36,217 bases of DNA from assembly GCA_012842425.1 (NCBI GenBank), contig DUSU01000078.1, positions 1 through 36,217 on the forward strand, read 5' to 3'. This document shows, one piece after another, positions 1 through 7,864 of this stretch. This stretch comes from Candidatus Fermentithermobacillaceae bacterium. Lineage in GTDB: Bacteria; Bacillota; Sulfobacillia; Fermentithermobacillales; Fermentithermobacillaceae. The position numbers were made by a program, and so were the translations under genes. The first letter of the stretch is position 1; every line of letters begins with the position of its first letter. Below the pieces are notes generated by a model. That model searched no databases. It saw only the letters and a list, made by a program, of their open reading frames with translations, and was not told the DNA's origin.

Positions 1-1
1 C

Positions 2-937
2 CCGCCTCCGTACATACTCTGGCCGGCGAGGGTCCTCTATCTGGCGCCCCTCCTCGGGGTATTCTGGGCGGGCAACCCGCTTGAGCCGGCCACGCAGGCA
101 GTGTACCGCATCTACTGGACCGGTCTAAACCGGGGCTCTATGGTCTCGGCGCTGTGCCTCGGGGTTACGGCTGCTTCCATCTTTTCGACCGTAAGGATGC
201 CTCGGCCGCTCGCGCGGAGGTCCTTTGTACCCCTCTCTCTCCTTGAGGTCTTGAGCCTTGCGCTCATCATCGTCTCGGGATTCCTACTTCCGGCTTCCTG
301 CGGCCCTGAGGTCCGGGCGTGGGCCGTAGCTGAGGAAACCTACGACTTCGAGTCGTCGCTCGTCTTCAATACTCCTGTCAACATCAAGGAAGTCAGTCTG
401 GTGAGCGACCGTTCGGGCGAATCCGGAGGGTACACGAGTCTCGCCGGGTTCAAGAGCTTGCCGCTGCAGGATACGGTGCAGTTCGACTGGGCAGACCCGG
501 TGCGGACCGCGGTAGCGAAAGGAGAGGATACCGCGCCGGCGACCGGTCCCAGCGTTAGGGAGCTCCTCGCAGAGTTCCGGCTGACAAGATACGCAGACGC
601 GGTATCGTTGCAGGTGTCTGAAACCCTGGCGCCGAGGGCTATCGCCCAAGGGTTTCAGCTGCAAGGACTGGATACTCTGCTCGGATGCTCGCCGGAGGAC
701 CTAAGCGGCGAGACATCCATTGATGTTCCGCCCGGCTACTCGGTCACCGTGAGCTGGTGGAACACGGTAGACTTGCCGGAATCGCTCAAGTACGCCGTCA
801 AGTCCACCGCCCGGATAGCCCACAGGCTCCAGGCAGTCTACTTCGGTGAATCTTACGCTGAGGTAACCCCTGTCACGGAAGGGATAACGTACTACCGGCT
901 TACTTCTAGGGTAAGGCGGTATTCGGGCCAAGACTGA
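2..937 (+). CDS. Unknown membrane protein, 3' part only (5' end outside window)
   Basis: The reading frame is open from the left edge, so the start lies outside the window; an internal GTG at 101 has no convincing ribosome binding site and is probably not the start. The visible part has three hydrophobic stretches near its beginning (around LYLAPLLGVFWAG, MVSALCLGVTAASIF and LSLALIIVSGFLLPAS). About 210 mostly polar residues follow, probably outside the membrane, rich in beta-type sequence and ending RRYSGQD. I do not recognise a family and see no catalytic motif. It converges on the ABC exporter operon and shares a strong hairpin terminator with it. It is a real gene judging by frame length and position before a terminator; its function is unknown. 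Confidence 0.6.
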   Translation, partial: PPPYILWPARVLYLAPLLGVFWAGNPLEPATQAVYRIYWTGLNRGSMVSALCLGVTAASIFSTVRMPRPLARRSFVPLSLLEVLSLALIIVSGFLLPASCGPEVRAWAVAEETYDFESSLVFNTPVNIKEVSLVSDRSGESGGYTSLAGFKSLPLQDTVQFDWADPVRTAVAKGEDTAPATGPSVRELLAEFRLTRYADAVSLQVSETLAPRAIAQGFQLQGLDTLLGCSPEDLSGETSIDVPPGYSVTVSWWNTVDLPESLKYAVKSTARIAHRLQAVYFGESYAEVTPVTEGITYYRLTSRVRRYSGQD

Positions 938-980
938 CGTCGGGTAGACGTCCATTGAGAGTCCACGAAGGCCCAATCAT

Positions 981-1016
981 GAGACTGAGGGGCAGCACTC
1001 GCTGCCCCTCAGTCTC
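981..1016. terminator. Bidirectional hairpin terminator between convergent genes
   Basis: A perfect 15-bp stem, GAGACTGAGGGGCAG with its reverse complement, encloses a 6-nt loop (CACTCG). It lies between the end of the plus-strand membrane gene (937) and the end of the minus-strand ABC gene (1042). The T-tracts are poor on both sides, but stem strength and position support a shared terminator. Confidence 0.8.
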
Positions 1017-1041
1017 TTCGTATCGCTCCGGGTGGTTAGGG

Positions 1042-2919
1042 CTAGTCTCCGGTAGCCGGCCTGAGCCCCGGCTTCGCCCTCACGGGCGCTTCCTCGACTG
1101 TCTCCTCCACCACAGGGGCTCCCGTAAACTGCTTTTCGTACAGGGATTTGTAGAGCCCGCCTTTGGCCACGAGCTCCTCGTGGTTGCCGACCTCAACCAC
1201 CCTACCCTTGTCGATCACATAGATCCGGTCGGCGTTCCTTATGGTTGACAACCTGTGGGCTATGACGATAGATGTCCTGCCCTTAAAGAGTTTCTCCAGA
1301 GCTCGCTGTATCAAAAGCTCTGTATAGGCATCCACGGACGAAGTTGCCTCGTCCAGTATGAGTATCCTCGGGTTGGCCAGTAGGGCGCGGGCGAACGCCA
1401 GGAGCTGCCTCTGACCCACTGACAGCCTGGACCCTCTCTCCCGTACTTCTGTGTCGTACCCTTCGGGCTGCCTCATGATGAAGTCGTGGGCGCCGACCAT
1501 CTTGGCCGCCTCTTCGACTTCCTCATCGGTGGCTGTCAGCCTACCGTAGCGGATGTTCTCGCGTATAGTACCGGAGAACAGCACGGTGTCCTGAAGCACG
1601 ATCCCCAGGTTCTGTCTGAGCGACTGGATGGTCACGTCACGTACATCGTGACCGTCGACCAAGACCGCGCCACCCTGGACATCATAGAACCGGCACAAGA
1701 GGTTGATGACCGAGCTCTTGCCGGCCCCGGTCGGACCCACGAGAGCTATGGTCTCGTCGGGTTTCGCCTCAATGTTCACGTTGTGGAGCACGGGAAGGGA
1801 CGGGTCGTACCCGAAAGTGACGTCTTTGAACTCCACGTGGCCTTTCAGCTCGCCGAGTTCGATGGCGCCGGGCTTATCTTTGACGTTAGGCTCGGTATCG
1901 AGCACCTCGAACACGCGCTCAGACGACACGGCCGCCTGGAGGACCAAGTTCCATACCTCGACCAGGTTTCTGATAGGCCAGAACAACCTATTGGTGTAGT
2001 TGACGAAGATAGTAATGGTGCCTATGGTAACGGCGGCATCGCCCAGGGACATCCTGATCCCGCCGTAGTAGTAAACCAGCACCACACCCAGAGTGCTTAT
2101 GATATCGACCAGCGGGAAGAACGCGGCGTGAAGCCTTGCCGCTTCCATCTGGGCCTCGAAGTTCTGGCGGTTGGTATCGGTGAAGCGGTCCTGGTTCTGG
2201 TCTTCCCTGGAGAAAGCCTGGGTAATCCTCATTCCAGAGATGGACTCCTGCAGGTTCGCCGTTATGTCGGCAAGCCTACGCCTGGTCTTGTGATAGGCGC
2301 GGGTAAGCTTCGACTGCAGGAAGAAGATGGCTATGAAGAGCAGGGGCAACGTGATGAACGTCACCAGCGCCAGGCGGGCGTTCAGCTTAAGCATTATATA
2401 GACGATGCCGAAGATGTTGACCAAATCAGAAAGGAGGTTCAAGGAGCCTCCGGCCAAGAGCTGGTTTATGGCCTCTACGTCGTTTATCACCCTGGACATG
2501 ATCCGCCCTGCCTGAAGCCTGTCGTAGAAGTCCAGGCCCAGGTCCTGAAGGTGGACGAACAGCCTCTTTCTGATGGAGTAAAGCATCCGCTGCCCTGTCC
2601 AGGACATGATGTACGTCTGAGTGTACCTGAGGACCGCTATCGCTATCTGGAGCCCCATGTAGAGCGCAACCAGTTTATGCAGCATCTCGTACGTGGCAGT
2701 GTGCGTCTCAACAAGGTCCACAATGCGCCCGATTATGACCGGCCCTTGGAGCCCGAGTATGCCCAGGGTTATGACCAGCGCCATGGCTATCAGCAGGCGG
2801 CCCAAGAACGGCATTACAAACTCCTTTGTCCTTCCCAAGTGCTGGAAGTTTACGTTCTTCAGGCTGAGGTCGTCGGAATCCAGCCGCCCTCGCCCGGGTC
2901 CGTGAAAGTGCATACCCAT
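1042..2919 (-). CDS. ABC exporter half-transporter B (canonical switch His, degenerate LSVGQ signature)
   Basis: This is a fused permease/ATPase half-exporter of 625 residues, normal for the type: about six membrane segments (residues 35-330), then a nucleotide-binding domain. Visible motifs are Walker A GPTGAGKSS (395-403), signature LSVGQ (499-503, where LSGGQ is canonical), Walker B ILDEA with Glu524, and switch His555. The start ATG overlaps the stop of the upstream half-transporter by one base (TAATG), so the two are translationally coupled and probably form a heterodimer. An ATG at residue 3 is an alternative start. The C-terminus has a short charged and proline-containing tail (VVEETVEEAPVRAKPG). 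The substrate cannot be read from sequence; drugs, lipids or peptides are typical. The gene ends at the hairpin at 981-1016. Confidence 0.93.
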   Translation of the reverse strand: MGMHFHGPGRGRLDSDDLSLKNVNFQHLGRTKEFVMPFLGRLLIAMALVITLGILGLQGPVIIGRIVDLVETHTATYEMLHKLVALYMGLQIAIAVLRYTQTYIMSWTGQRMLYSIRKRLFVHLQDLGLDFYDRLQAGRIMSRVINDVEAINQLLAGGSLNLLSDLVNIFGIVYIMLKLNARLALVTFITLPLLFIAIFFLQSKLTRAYHKTRRRLADITANLQESISGMRITQAFSREDQNQDRFTDTNRQNFEAQMEAARLHAAFFPLVDIISTLGVVLVYYYGGIRMSLGDAAVTIGTITIFVNYTNRLFWPIRNLVEVWNLVLQAAVSSERVFEVLDTEPNVKDKPGAIELGELKGHVEFKDVTFGYDPSLPVLHNVNIEAKPDETIALVGPTGAGKSSVINLLCRFYDVQGGAVLVDGHDVRDVTIQSLRQNLGIVLQDTVLFSGTIRENIRYGRLTATDEEVEEAAKMVGAHDFIMRQPEGYDTEVRERGSRLSVGQRQLLAFARALLANPRILILDEATSSVDAYTELLIQRALEKLFKGRTSIVIAHRLSTIRNADRIYVIDKGRVVEVGNHEELVAKGGLYKSLYEKQFTGAPVVEETVEEAPVRAKPGLRPATGD

Positions 2920-4694
2920 TACCGATCACCGCCTTCCGCTACAGCGACTTCTCGCTCGAACTCTTCTTTCTCTTGGCTCCTGAACTGGAGGTCATAGATG
3001 GCGGTGTAGATCCCGCCCTTCTTGAGGAGTGTTTCGTGGGTCCCTTCTTCTACGATCCTTCCTTTATCCAGCACGATGATCCGGTCGGCATTCCGGACCG
3101 TCGAAAGCCTCTGCGCGATGATAAAGGAAGTCCTGTCCTTCAGGAGCTCGGTGAAAGCCTTCTGGATCTGCATCTCCGTCTCAACGTCAACGCTCGAAGT
3201 CGACTCGTCGAGGAGGAGTATCCGCGCGTCCATGAGAAGCGCCCTGGCGATGGCAACCCTTTGCTTCTGGCCGCCCGACAGGCCAACGCCGCGCTCTCCG
3301 ATCACGGTGTCGTAACCGTTGGGCAGGCTGCCTATAAAATCATCGATGTGGGCGGCTTTGGCGGCCCTGCGGATCTCTTCTTCTGTGGCTTCCGGTTTTC
3401 CGTAGGCGATGTTGTCTCTGAGAGAAGCGGAGAACAGGAAGGTCTCCTGCGTAACCACGCCTATATTTCTTCTCAGGCTCTCCAAGGTCACATCCCGGAT
3501 GTCATGCCCGTCCACCAGGATGCGTCCTTTCGTCACGTCGTAGAACCTTGGGATCAGGTTTATGAGGGTCGATTTACCCGATCCGGTCCCGCCCAAGACC
3601 GCGATGGTCTCACCGGGCTTCACGCTGAAGTTTATGTCCTCAAGCACCATGTTCTCTCCGTCGTAGGCAAAGCTCACGTTCTCAAACGTGACGGCGCCCT
3701 TCACGCGGGGGAGGGGTTTGGCATCGGGCTTGTCGGTTACGTCGGCCTTTGTATCTAGGATCTCGAAAATCCGGTCGCCGGCTGCGATGGTCCTCTGGAC
3801 GCCACTCACCCACATCCCGAGCATCCTGACTTGTCGCAGGGTATCCAGCATGAGGGCGTTGAACGCGACCAGGGTACCTACGCTAAGGGCTCCGGCGATG
3901 ATTTGCCTACCGCCCCAGAAAAAGATTAACGCCAGCGATGACTCGACGAGCAGCATCATCCCTGCTTCGTTCGCTGCCGACGCACGGACCGTATCGATGT
4001 TCTTCTTCAGAAGTTCCATGTTGTCCCGCTCAAACTTCTCGGTCTCGTGCTGCTTTCTGGCGAAAGCCTTAACAACTCGCTGTCCGGTAACATTCTCCTG
4101 GAGCGTGGCTGTGAGGACCGCAAGCATCTGCTGGATGGCCCAGAACCTCGGACGGATGACCGTGGAGTATATCTTCACCCGCCAAGCCAGTATGGGTACC
4201 GGGATCATGGCGACAAGCGTCAGCCTCCAATCAAGAGAGAGCATGAGGGCGATGGACGCAATAAACCTGACCGTCGCCGCCACAATCCTGATGATCTGGT
4301 GGGCTAGGAAGTTCCTCGTTTGCTCCACGTCCGCGGTAACCCGGGACATGAGCTGACCCGTCTGTGCTTTATCGTAGAAGCTGAACGAGAGCTGCTGCAG
4401 GTGCTCGTAGAGTTTGTTGCGGATATCGAATATGATCCTCTGCCCTGCCCAAGACATCCCGTAGCGCTGGGCGTAACCCAGGGCGGCGGCCACCGCCGAG
4501 GCGCCCGCCATTAGCAAGACTCCCCAGAGCAAGCGGTCCCAAGCTCTATTCCCAAATATGTCGTCGACAATCCACTTCACAATGAGCGGCTGCACGAGTT
4601 CCATGCCCGTTATCGCGAAGACCAATATGAAGGTGATCACATAGATCTTCCAGTATGGAACGGCAAACTTCGTGAGCCTCTTAAGAGTACGCAA
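2919..4694 (-). CDS. ABC exporter half-transporter A (canonical LSGGQ signature, switch His replaced by Gln)
   Basis: This is a fused permease/ATPase of 591 residues. The membrane domain spans about residues 14-310. The nucleotide-binding domain has Walker A GGTGSGKST (368-376), signature LSGGQ (472-476), Walker B LLLDES with Glu497, and IIAQRLST, where the switch histidine is Gln528. The start is TTG at 4694, preceded by GGAGGAGGG with 7-nt spacing. It lies 18 nt after the AbrB-like gene and overlaps the next half-transporter by one base. The Gln switch here and the LSVGQ signature of the partner would fall in the same composite ATP site. The other site, with the partner's His555 and this LSGGQ, would be fully canonical. 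That is the usual asymmetry of heterodimeric exporters of the TM287/288 or BmrC/BmrD type. Confidence 0.93.
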   Translation of the reverse strand: MRTLKRLTKFAVPYWKIYVITFILVFAITGMELVQPLIVKWIVDDIFGNRAWDRLLWGVLLMAGASAVAAALGYAQRYGMSWAGQRIIFDIRNKLYEHLQQLSFSFYDKAQTGQLMSRVTADVEQTRNFLAHQIIRIVAATVRFIASIALMLSLDWRLTLVAMIPVPILAWRVKIYSTVIRPRFWAIQQMLAVLTATLQENVTGQRVVKAFARKQHETEKFERDNMELLKKNIDTVRASAANEAGMMLLVESSLALIFFWGGRQIIAGALSVGTLVAFNALMLDTLRQVRMLGMWVSGVQRTIAAGDRIFEILDTKADVTDKPDAKPLPRVKGAVTFENVSFAYDGENMVLEDINFSVKPGETIAVLGGTGSGKSTLINLIPRFYDVTKGRILVDGHDIRDVTLESLRRNIGVVTQETFLFSASLRDNIAYGKPEATEEEIRRAAKAAHIDDFIGSLPNGYDTVIGERGVGLSGGQKQRVAIARALLMDARILLLDESTSSVDVETEMQIQKAFTELLKDRTSFIIAQRLSTVRNADRIIVLDKGRIVEEGTHETLLKKGGIYTAIYDLQFRSQEKEEFEREVAVAEGGDR

Positions 4695-4712
4695 GAAGTG
4701 ACCCTCCTCCGG

Positions 4713-4967
4713 CTACTCCGTAACCTTTTCCGGTTCTTCAGATGCCTTAACGATTTTGCCAAGTTGGTCGATGGTATCAGACAACATCCGCGTTACATGC
4801 TCTGCCTTGATAAGGATGATTCCCGCTCCGTGCCGGCTGGCGAAGACCATTATCTTGTCTCCTATTTCAATGCCGTACTCTTTTCGTGCCTCGGCGGGGA
4901 TAACTATCTGCCCCCGCTCCCCAACAGTCGCCGAACCCAAGAACTTGTTACGCAATATGTGGCTCAA
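4713..4967 (-). CDS. AbrB/SpoVT-type DNA-binding regulator heading the ABC operon
   Basis: This is a small protein of about 84 residues with the swapped-hairpin AbrB fold signature GSATVGERGQIVIPAEARK followed by GIEIGDKIMVF. Such proteins bind DNA as dimers or tetramers and often repress their own operon. I chose the TTG at 4967 because GGAGAGGAGGG lies about 8 nt upstream; an ATG at 5021 would add 18 residues but has no ribosome binding site and falls inside the operator-like region. The C-terminal tail (residues 45-84) is predicted helical and could carry dimerisation or ligand contacts. It stops 18 nt before half-transporter A, so it is the first gene of the exporter operon and its most likely regulator. 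Dyads and a sigma-A-like promoter lie just upstream. Confidence 0.88.
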   Translation of the reverse strand: MSHILRNKFLGSATVGERGQIVIPAEARKEYGIEIGDKIMVFASRHGAGIILIKAEHVTRMLSDTIDQLGKIVKASEEPEKVTE

Positions 4968-5026
4968 GCCGTTATCCCTCCTCTCCCCTGAGGTCTGATT
5001 ATGTACTGTAATGATTATCATGAGAC

Positions 5027-5042
5027 GTATGACTTCTCATAC
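5027..5042. promoter_or_regulatory. Operator-like inverted repeat upstream of the AbrB-like gene
   Basis: A perfect dyad, GTATGA-CTTC-TCATAC, lies just downstream of the predicted start of transcription for the minus-strand operon. Further CATAC-type half-sites follow (near 5048 and 5063), and ACATGT occurs twice (5041-5046 and 5055-5060). The position suits autoregulation by the AbrB-like protein. Binding itself is inference. Confidence 0.45.
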
Positions 5043-5061
5043 ATGTCGTCATACACATGTA

Positions 5062-5090
5062 AGCATACTACGATTTGTTTCGCACTACAA
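5062..5090 (-). promoter_or_regulatory. Sigma-A-like promoter for the AbrB-ABC operon
   Basis: On the minus strand, TTGTAG (5090-5085) is followed after exactly 17 nt by TATGCT (5067-5062). This gives a predicted transcription start near 5055, about 90 nt before the TTG start at 4967. The surrounding 150 bases are clearly more A+T-rich than the neighbouring genes. Confidence 0.5.
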
Positions 5091-5222
5091 GTATATCGTG
5101 ATACGAACTATCCAATCCACCCAAGAAATCCGCCTAACCTACGATTGTATATAGAACGGGGAGTGGAGGTGGGGATCATTCTGCGAACCATCTCGCCTGC
5201 CGGCGCCTTGCAGCGAGGAGCG

Positions 5223-5241
5223 GTTTTCCGGCTAGGAAAAC
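5223..5241 (+). promoter_or_regulatory. Inverted repeat in the sigI upstream region
   Basis: GTTTTCC-GGCTA-GGAAAAC is a perfect 7-bp dyad about 50 nt before the sigI start. It could be an operator or a leader hairpin. The region from 5091 to 5287 otherwise shows no gene, and I could not identify a convincing SigI-type or sigma-A-type promoter on the plus strand. Confidence 0.3.
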
Positions 5242-5287
5242 AAACCTCCAGGCAAAAAGGTGTTTCCGGTTCGTACGCAGAAGATCG

Positions 5288-6046
5288 TTGCCGGTGAATC
5301 ATGCATTGATTTTGTCATTCCTTACAGCTACTGCCAAGAAGTCGGTCGAGGCGAGAGTCGCCAGGGCCCGAGATGGGGACTCCCGGGAGCGGGAGGACCT
5401 TATCCGTGACTATACCCCGTTTATCCTGAAGACCGCTTCGACCACGGCGGGAAGATACCTTACAGTTGGAAGAGATGACGAAGTCAGCGTGGCTCTCCTG
5501 GCCTTTGACGAAGCCATAAACGCCTACTCCAGCCCACGACCGGGATTTCTGGCTTTTGCGGCCACGGTGATCCGCAGGAGGCTCATCGACTACTACCGCA
5601 AGGAAAACCGCCGCGACGAAGTCCCGTTTTCGTCGGTCACTCCTCTGGATGATTCGGAGGACTGGCCAATTGATGCCCAGGCCTCGAGGACATACGATTT
5701 AGACGGTTGGTCAAAGGTCCTTGAGAGAAGGGACGATATTGAAAGGTGGCAAGAGGCTCTGAGACCGTACAGGTTGAGCCTCAAGGATGTGGCTAAGGCA
5801 GCACCCAAGCACGCGGACGCCAGGGAAAGGGCGATGAGCATTGGCCAAATACTCGCAACTCACCGGGTGCTTAAGGAGAAGTTCCTAAGGGAAAAGAAGC
5901 TGCCCATACCCGAAATCCTGGCCATCCTTCCGGATGACTTGAGGGTATCGAAAAAGACACTGGAGAGGCAGAGGGCCTACATAACGGCTATCGCCTTGAT
6001 CGTTGCCCATAATCTAGGGAGCCTTCGAGAGTTTCTTGAACTATAG
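5288..6046 (+). CDS. sigI: RNA polymerase sigma factor SigI
   Basis: This 252-residue sigma factor has a sigma-70 region 2 (about residues 30-110, with DYTPFILKTAS, FDEAINAYS, GFLAFAATVIRRRLIDYYRKE). It also has the SigI-specific C-terminal domain in place of a classic region 4 (about 145-250, with RPYRLSLKDVAKAAPKHADAR and LPIPEILAIL). It lies 22 nt before an RsgI-type membrane anti-sigma factor, the diagnostic partner. In Bacillus, SigI responds to heat and cell-wall stress; in cellulolytic Clostridia, related pairs respond to polysaccharides. The start is uncertain: TTG at 5288 is the longest option, GTG at 5294 and TTG at 5306 are in frame, and none has a clear Shine-Dalgarno sequence. 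Confidence 0.9.
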   Translation: MPVNHALILSFLTATAKKSVEARVARARDGDSREREDLIRDYTPFILKTASTTAGRYLTVGRDDEVSVALLAFDEAINAYSSPRPGFLAFAATVIRRRLIDYYRKENRRDEVPFSSVTPLDDSEDWPIDAQASRTYDLDGWSKVLERRDDIERWQEALRPYRLSLKDVAKAAPKHADARERAMSIGQILATHRVLKEKFLREKKLPIPEILAILPDDLRVSKKTLERQRAYITAIALIVAHNLGSLREFLEL

Positions 6047-6068
6047 GGATAGCGGCAGGTGAACTAAG

Positions 6069-7763
6069 TTGAGCCAAAGACGCGGTTTGGTGATAGAGCG
6101 CTCCGGCGATAAGGTAACGGCAATTACCAAGAGCGGCGAGTTCGTGACTTGGAGAGACGACCGCGACCTCATTCCGGGAGAAGAAGTGTTATTGCCTGCG
6201 CCGCGGTTTCAGGGCTTTTTCTGGAAGAGGGTTGTCCCGGCGACTGCGCTGGCCGCCATCCTTATAGTTACATCCTTCTTTGGATACCGTCAGTACCTGT
6301 ACGCCAGGCCGGTCCTGGCATACGTGACCTTTGACACCTCGGGCGAAGTCCCCGCGAGCATCGAACTCGAGGTGAACGACCGCGGTCTGGTGAAAAGGGC
6401 CGTCGCCCTCGACGATGCCGGGGCGGAAGCCCTTTCGCGGATAACCGTGGAGATGCAGTCTGTGCAGACCGTCCTCATGAGGCTGCGAGAGACTATGCCC
6501 AGCGTCACACAAGTAATAATCGCCTTTATCCCGGTGACAGAGGAAAGCGCTCCGGAAAGCAAGATGTCTTCCAAGGTCTCAGGCCTTGCCCAGCGGGTCT
6601 TTGACTCGGCGGGAGAGGCGACGGCCGTAATGCTCGATATGGAGACCAGGGCAATAGCCCAGGAACTCGGGCTTTCGGCCGGAAGGGCGGCTCTCTGGGC
6701 GCTCTGGAACCTGGAGGTAGATGCGTTGCAGGAACCGGGCTCTGAGCCCGGCACAGCTCAGACGGTGGATCCGGGACAAGCCGAGCCAGCATCGACTGAA
6801 GTACAGACAGGACTTGTGGGGTCTCCGGACGATGAAGAGCCTGTGGGCTCCCAGTCTACCCAGACCATAAGCGGCGGTCCGGCAGGGTCGTCCTCGTCGG
6901 GTGGAGGCGAGAAATCTACACAACCGGGGCAGGGTTCCGGCAAAGCACCACCCAAGGGAACCGGAACAACCGTCCACGAGGACCCCGTAAACCCCGGCGG
7001 CTCGACCAAGCCCCCTTCGCCCCCGAAACCGGGCGGTCCAAAGGAACCTGACAGCAAGACGCCGCCGGGCCAGCAGAAGAAAGCCGACACCCAAGCTCTA
7101 CTGGACATGATCAAGAAGAGCCTTCCCGAGCTCAAGTGGGACGACGGTGGGAAGTTGGATCCGAAGAAGTCCGACAAGGAGCTGGAGAAACTCGCGAAAG
7201 ACTGGCTAAAGGGGCTCCTTGAGGTATCCAAGTCCCACGAGGACAAAGATGACAAGGACAAAGAAAAGGATAAGGACAAGAGCAAAGACAAAGATGACGA
7301 CCGGGATAGACGGGATAAGGACGACAACAAGAAGGAGAGCAAAGGGAGCACAGTAGATCCTAAGCCGGCGTCTCCCGGCGGTTCGTCCTCCGGAAATAAA
7401 GACAATAGCAAAGGGCCCGGCAAAGAACAAGAGAAGCAGGGCAAGCCCGACAAGCAGGATAAGAACCAGAAGAACCCGAAGGACAAAGATAAAGACGATA
7501 GAGACGACAAGCAGGGAAGCGGTAAGGGTAAGAACCCGGGGAGCGAGTCCGGATCGATCTACAAGGGATCGGATAAGTCGGGAGACGACAAGTCCTCCTT
7601 GTGGGGCTCGTACGGAAAGGATAGCGTAGGCAGTTCCGGCAAGAAAGAGCCGCATTCTTCGGGCGATAAAGAGGACGGGAAGCCAAACTCGGGTAGCAGC
7701 AATACGGGATATCGCAGTCCTTTGTGGTGGACCTCTGAGTTCCTTAGAAGGCTCTGGAAGTAA
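6069..7763 (+). CDS. rsgI: RsgI-type membrane anti-sigma factor with a long disordered extracellular region
   Basis: The protein has 564 residues. It opens with an RsgI N-terminal domain in the cytoplasm (about 4-45: GLVIERSGDKVTAITKSGEF, then IPGEEVLLP), which would hold SigI. One membrane helix follows (about 54-73, VVPATALAAILIVTSFF), then a conserved extracytoplasmic domain (81-222, beginning ARPVLAYVTFDTSGEVPASI). From about residue 223 to the end the sequence is low-complexity: Pro/Gly/Ser/Glu-rich to about 340, a short helical patch (LDMIKKSLPELKW), then Lys/Asp/Ser/Gly-rich repeats such as DKDKEKDKDKSKDKDDD. There is no carbohydrate-binding module of the kind seen in cellulolytic Clostridia. 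The start is TTG at 6069 after AGGTGA. It is co-transcribed with sigI. Confidence 0.88.
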   Translation: MSQRRGLVIERSGDKVTAITKSGEFVTWRDDRDLIPGEEVLLPAPRFQGFFWKRVVPATALAAILIVTSFFGYRQYLYARPVLAYVTFDTSGEVPASIELEVNDRGLVKRAVALDDAGAEALSRITVEMQSVQTVLMRLRETMPSVTQVIIAFIPVTEESAPESKMSSKVSGLAQRVFDSAGEATAVMLDMETRAIAQELGLSAGRAALWALWNLEVDALQEPGSEPGTAQTVDPGQAEPASTEVQTGLVGSPDDEEPVGSQSTQTISGGPAGSSSSGGGEKSTQPGQGSGKAPPKGTGTTVHEDPVNPGGSTKPPSPPKPGGPKEPDSKTPPGQQKKADTQALLDMIKKSLPELKWDDGGKLDPKKSDKELEKLAKDWLKGLLEVSKSHEDKDDKDKEKDKDKSKDKDDDRDRRDKDDNKKESKGSTVDPKPASPGGSSSGNKDNSKGPGKEQEKQGKPDKQDKNQKNPKDKDKDDRDDKQGSGKGKNPGSESGSIYKGSDKSGDDKSSLWGSYGKDSVGSSGKKEPHSSGDKEDGKPNSGSSNTGYRSPLWWTSEFLRRLWK

Positions 7764-7864
7764 CCTATCTTGTCGCCCCGTTTGAGACCCTGAGGTGATT
7801 GCGCAGGGAGTCTCCAAGACCGTAGAATTCTGGTAAGCGATCGTAGAACGCTTGGGGGCTTTTC

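Noticed and set aside
1486-2997. Long plus-strand open frame (503 codons) opposite the ABC genes
   Set aside because: It is a shadow of the minus-strand ABC transporters: no ribosome binding site, no family motif, and the opposite strand carries clear Walker and signature motifs.
6758-7817. Several minus-strand open frames opposite rsgI, rich in Leu/Ser
   Set aside because: They are produced by the low-complexity Lys/Asp/Ser codons of the rsgI tail read backwards; no start signals or motifs.
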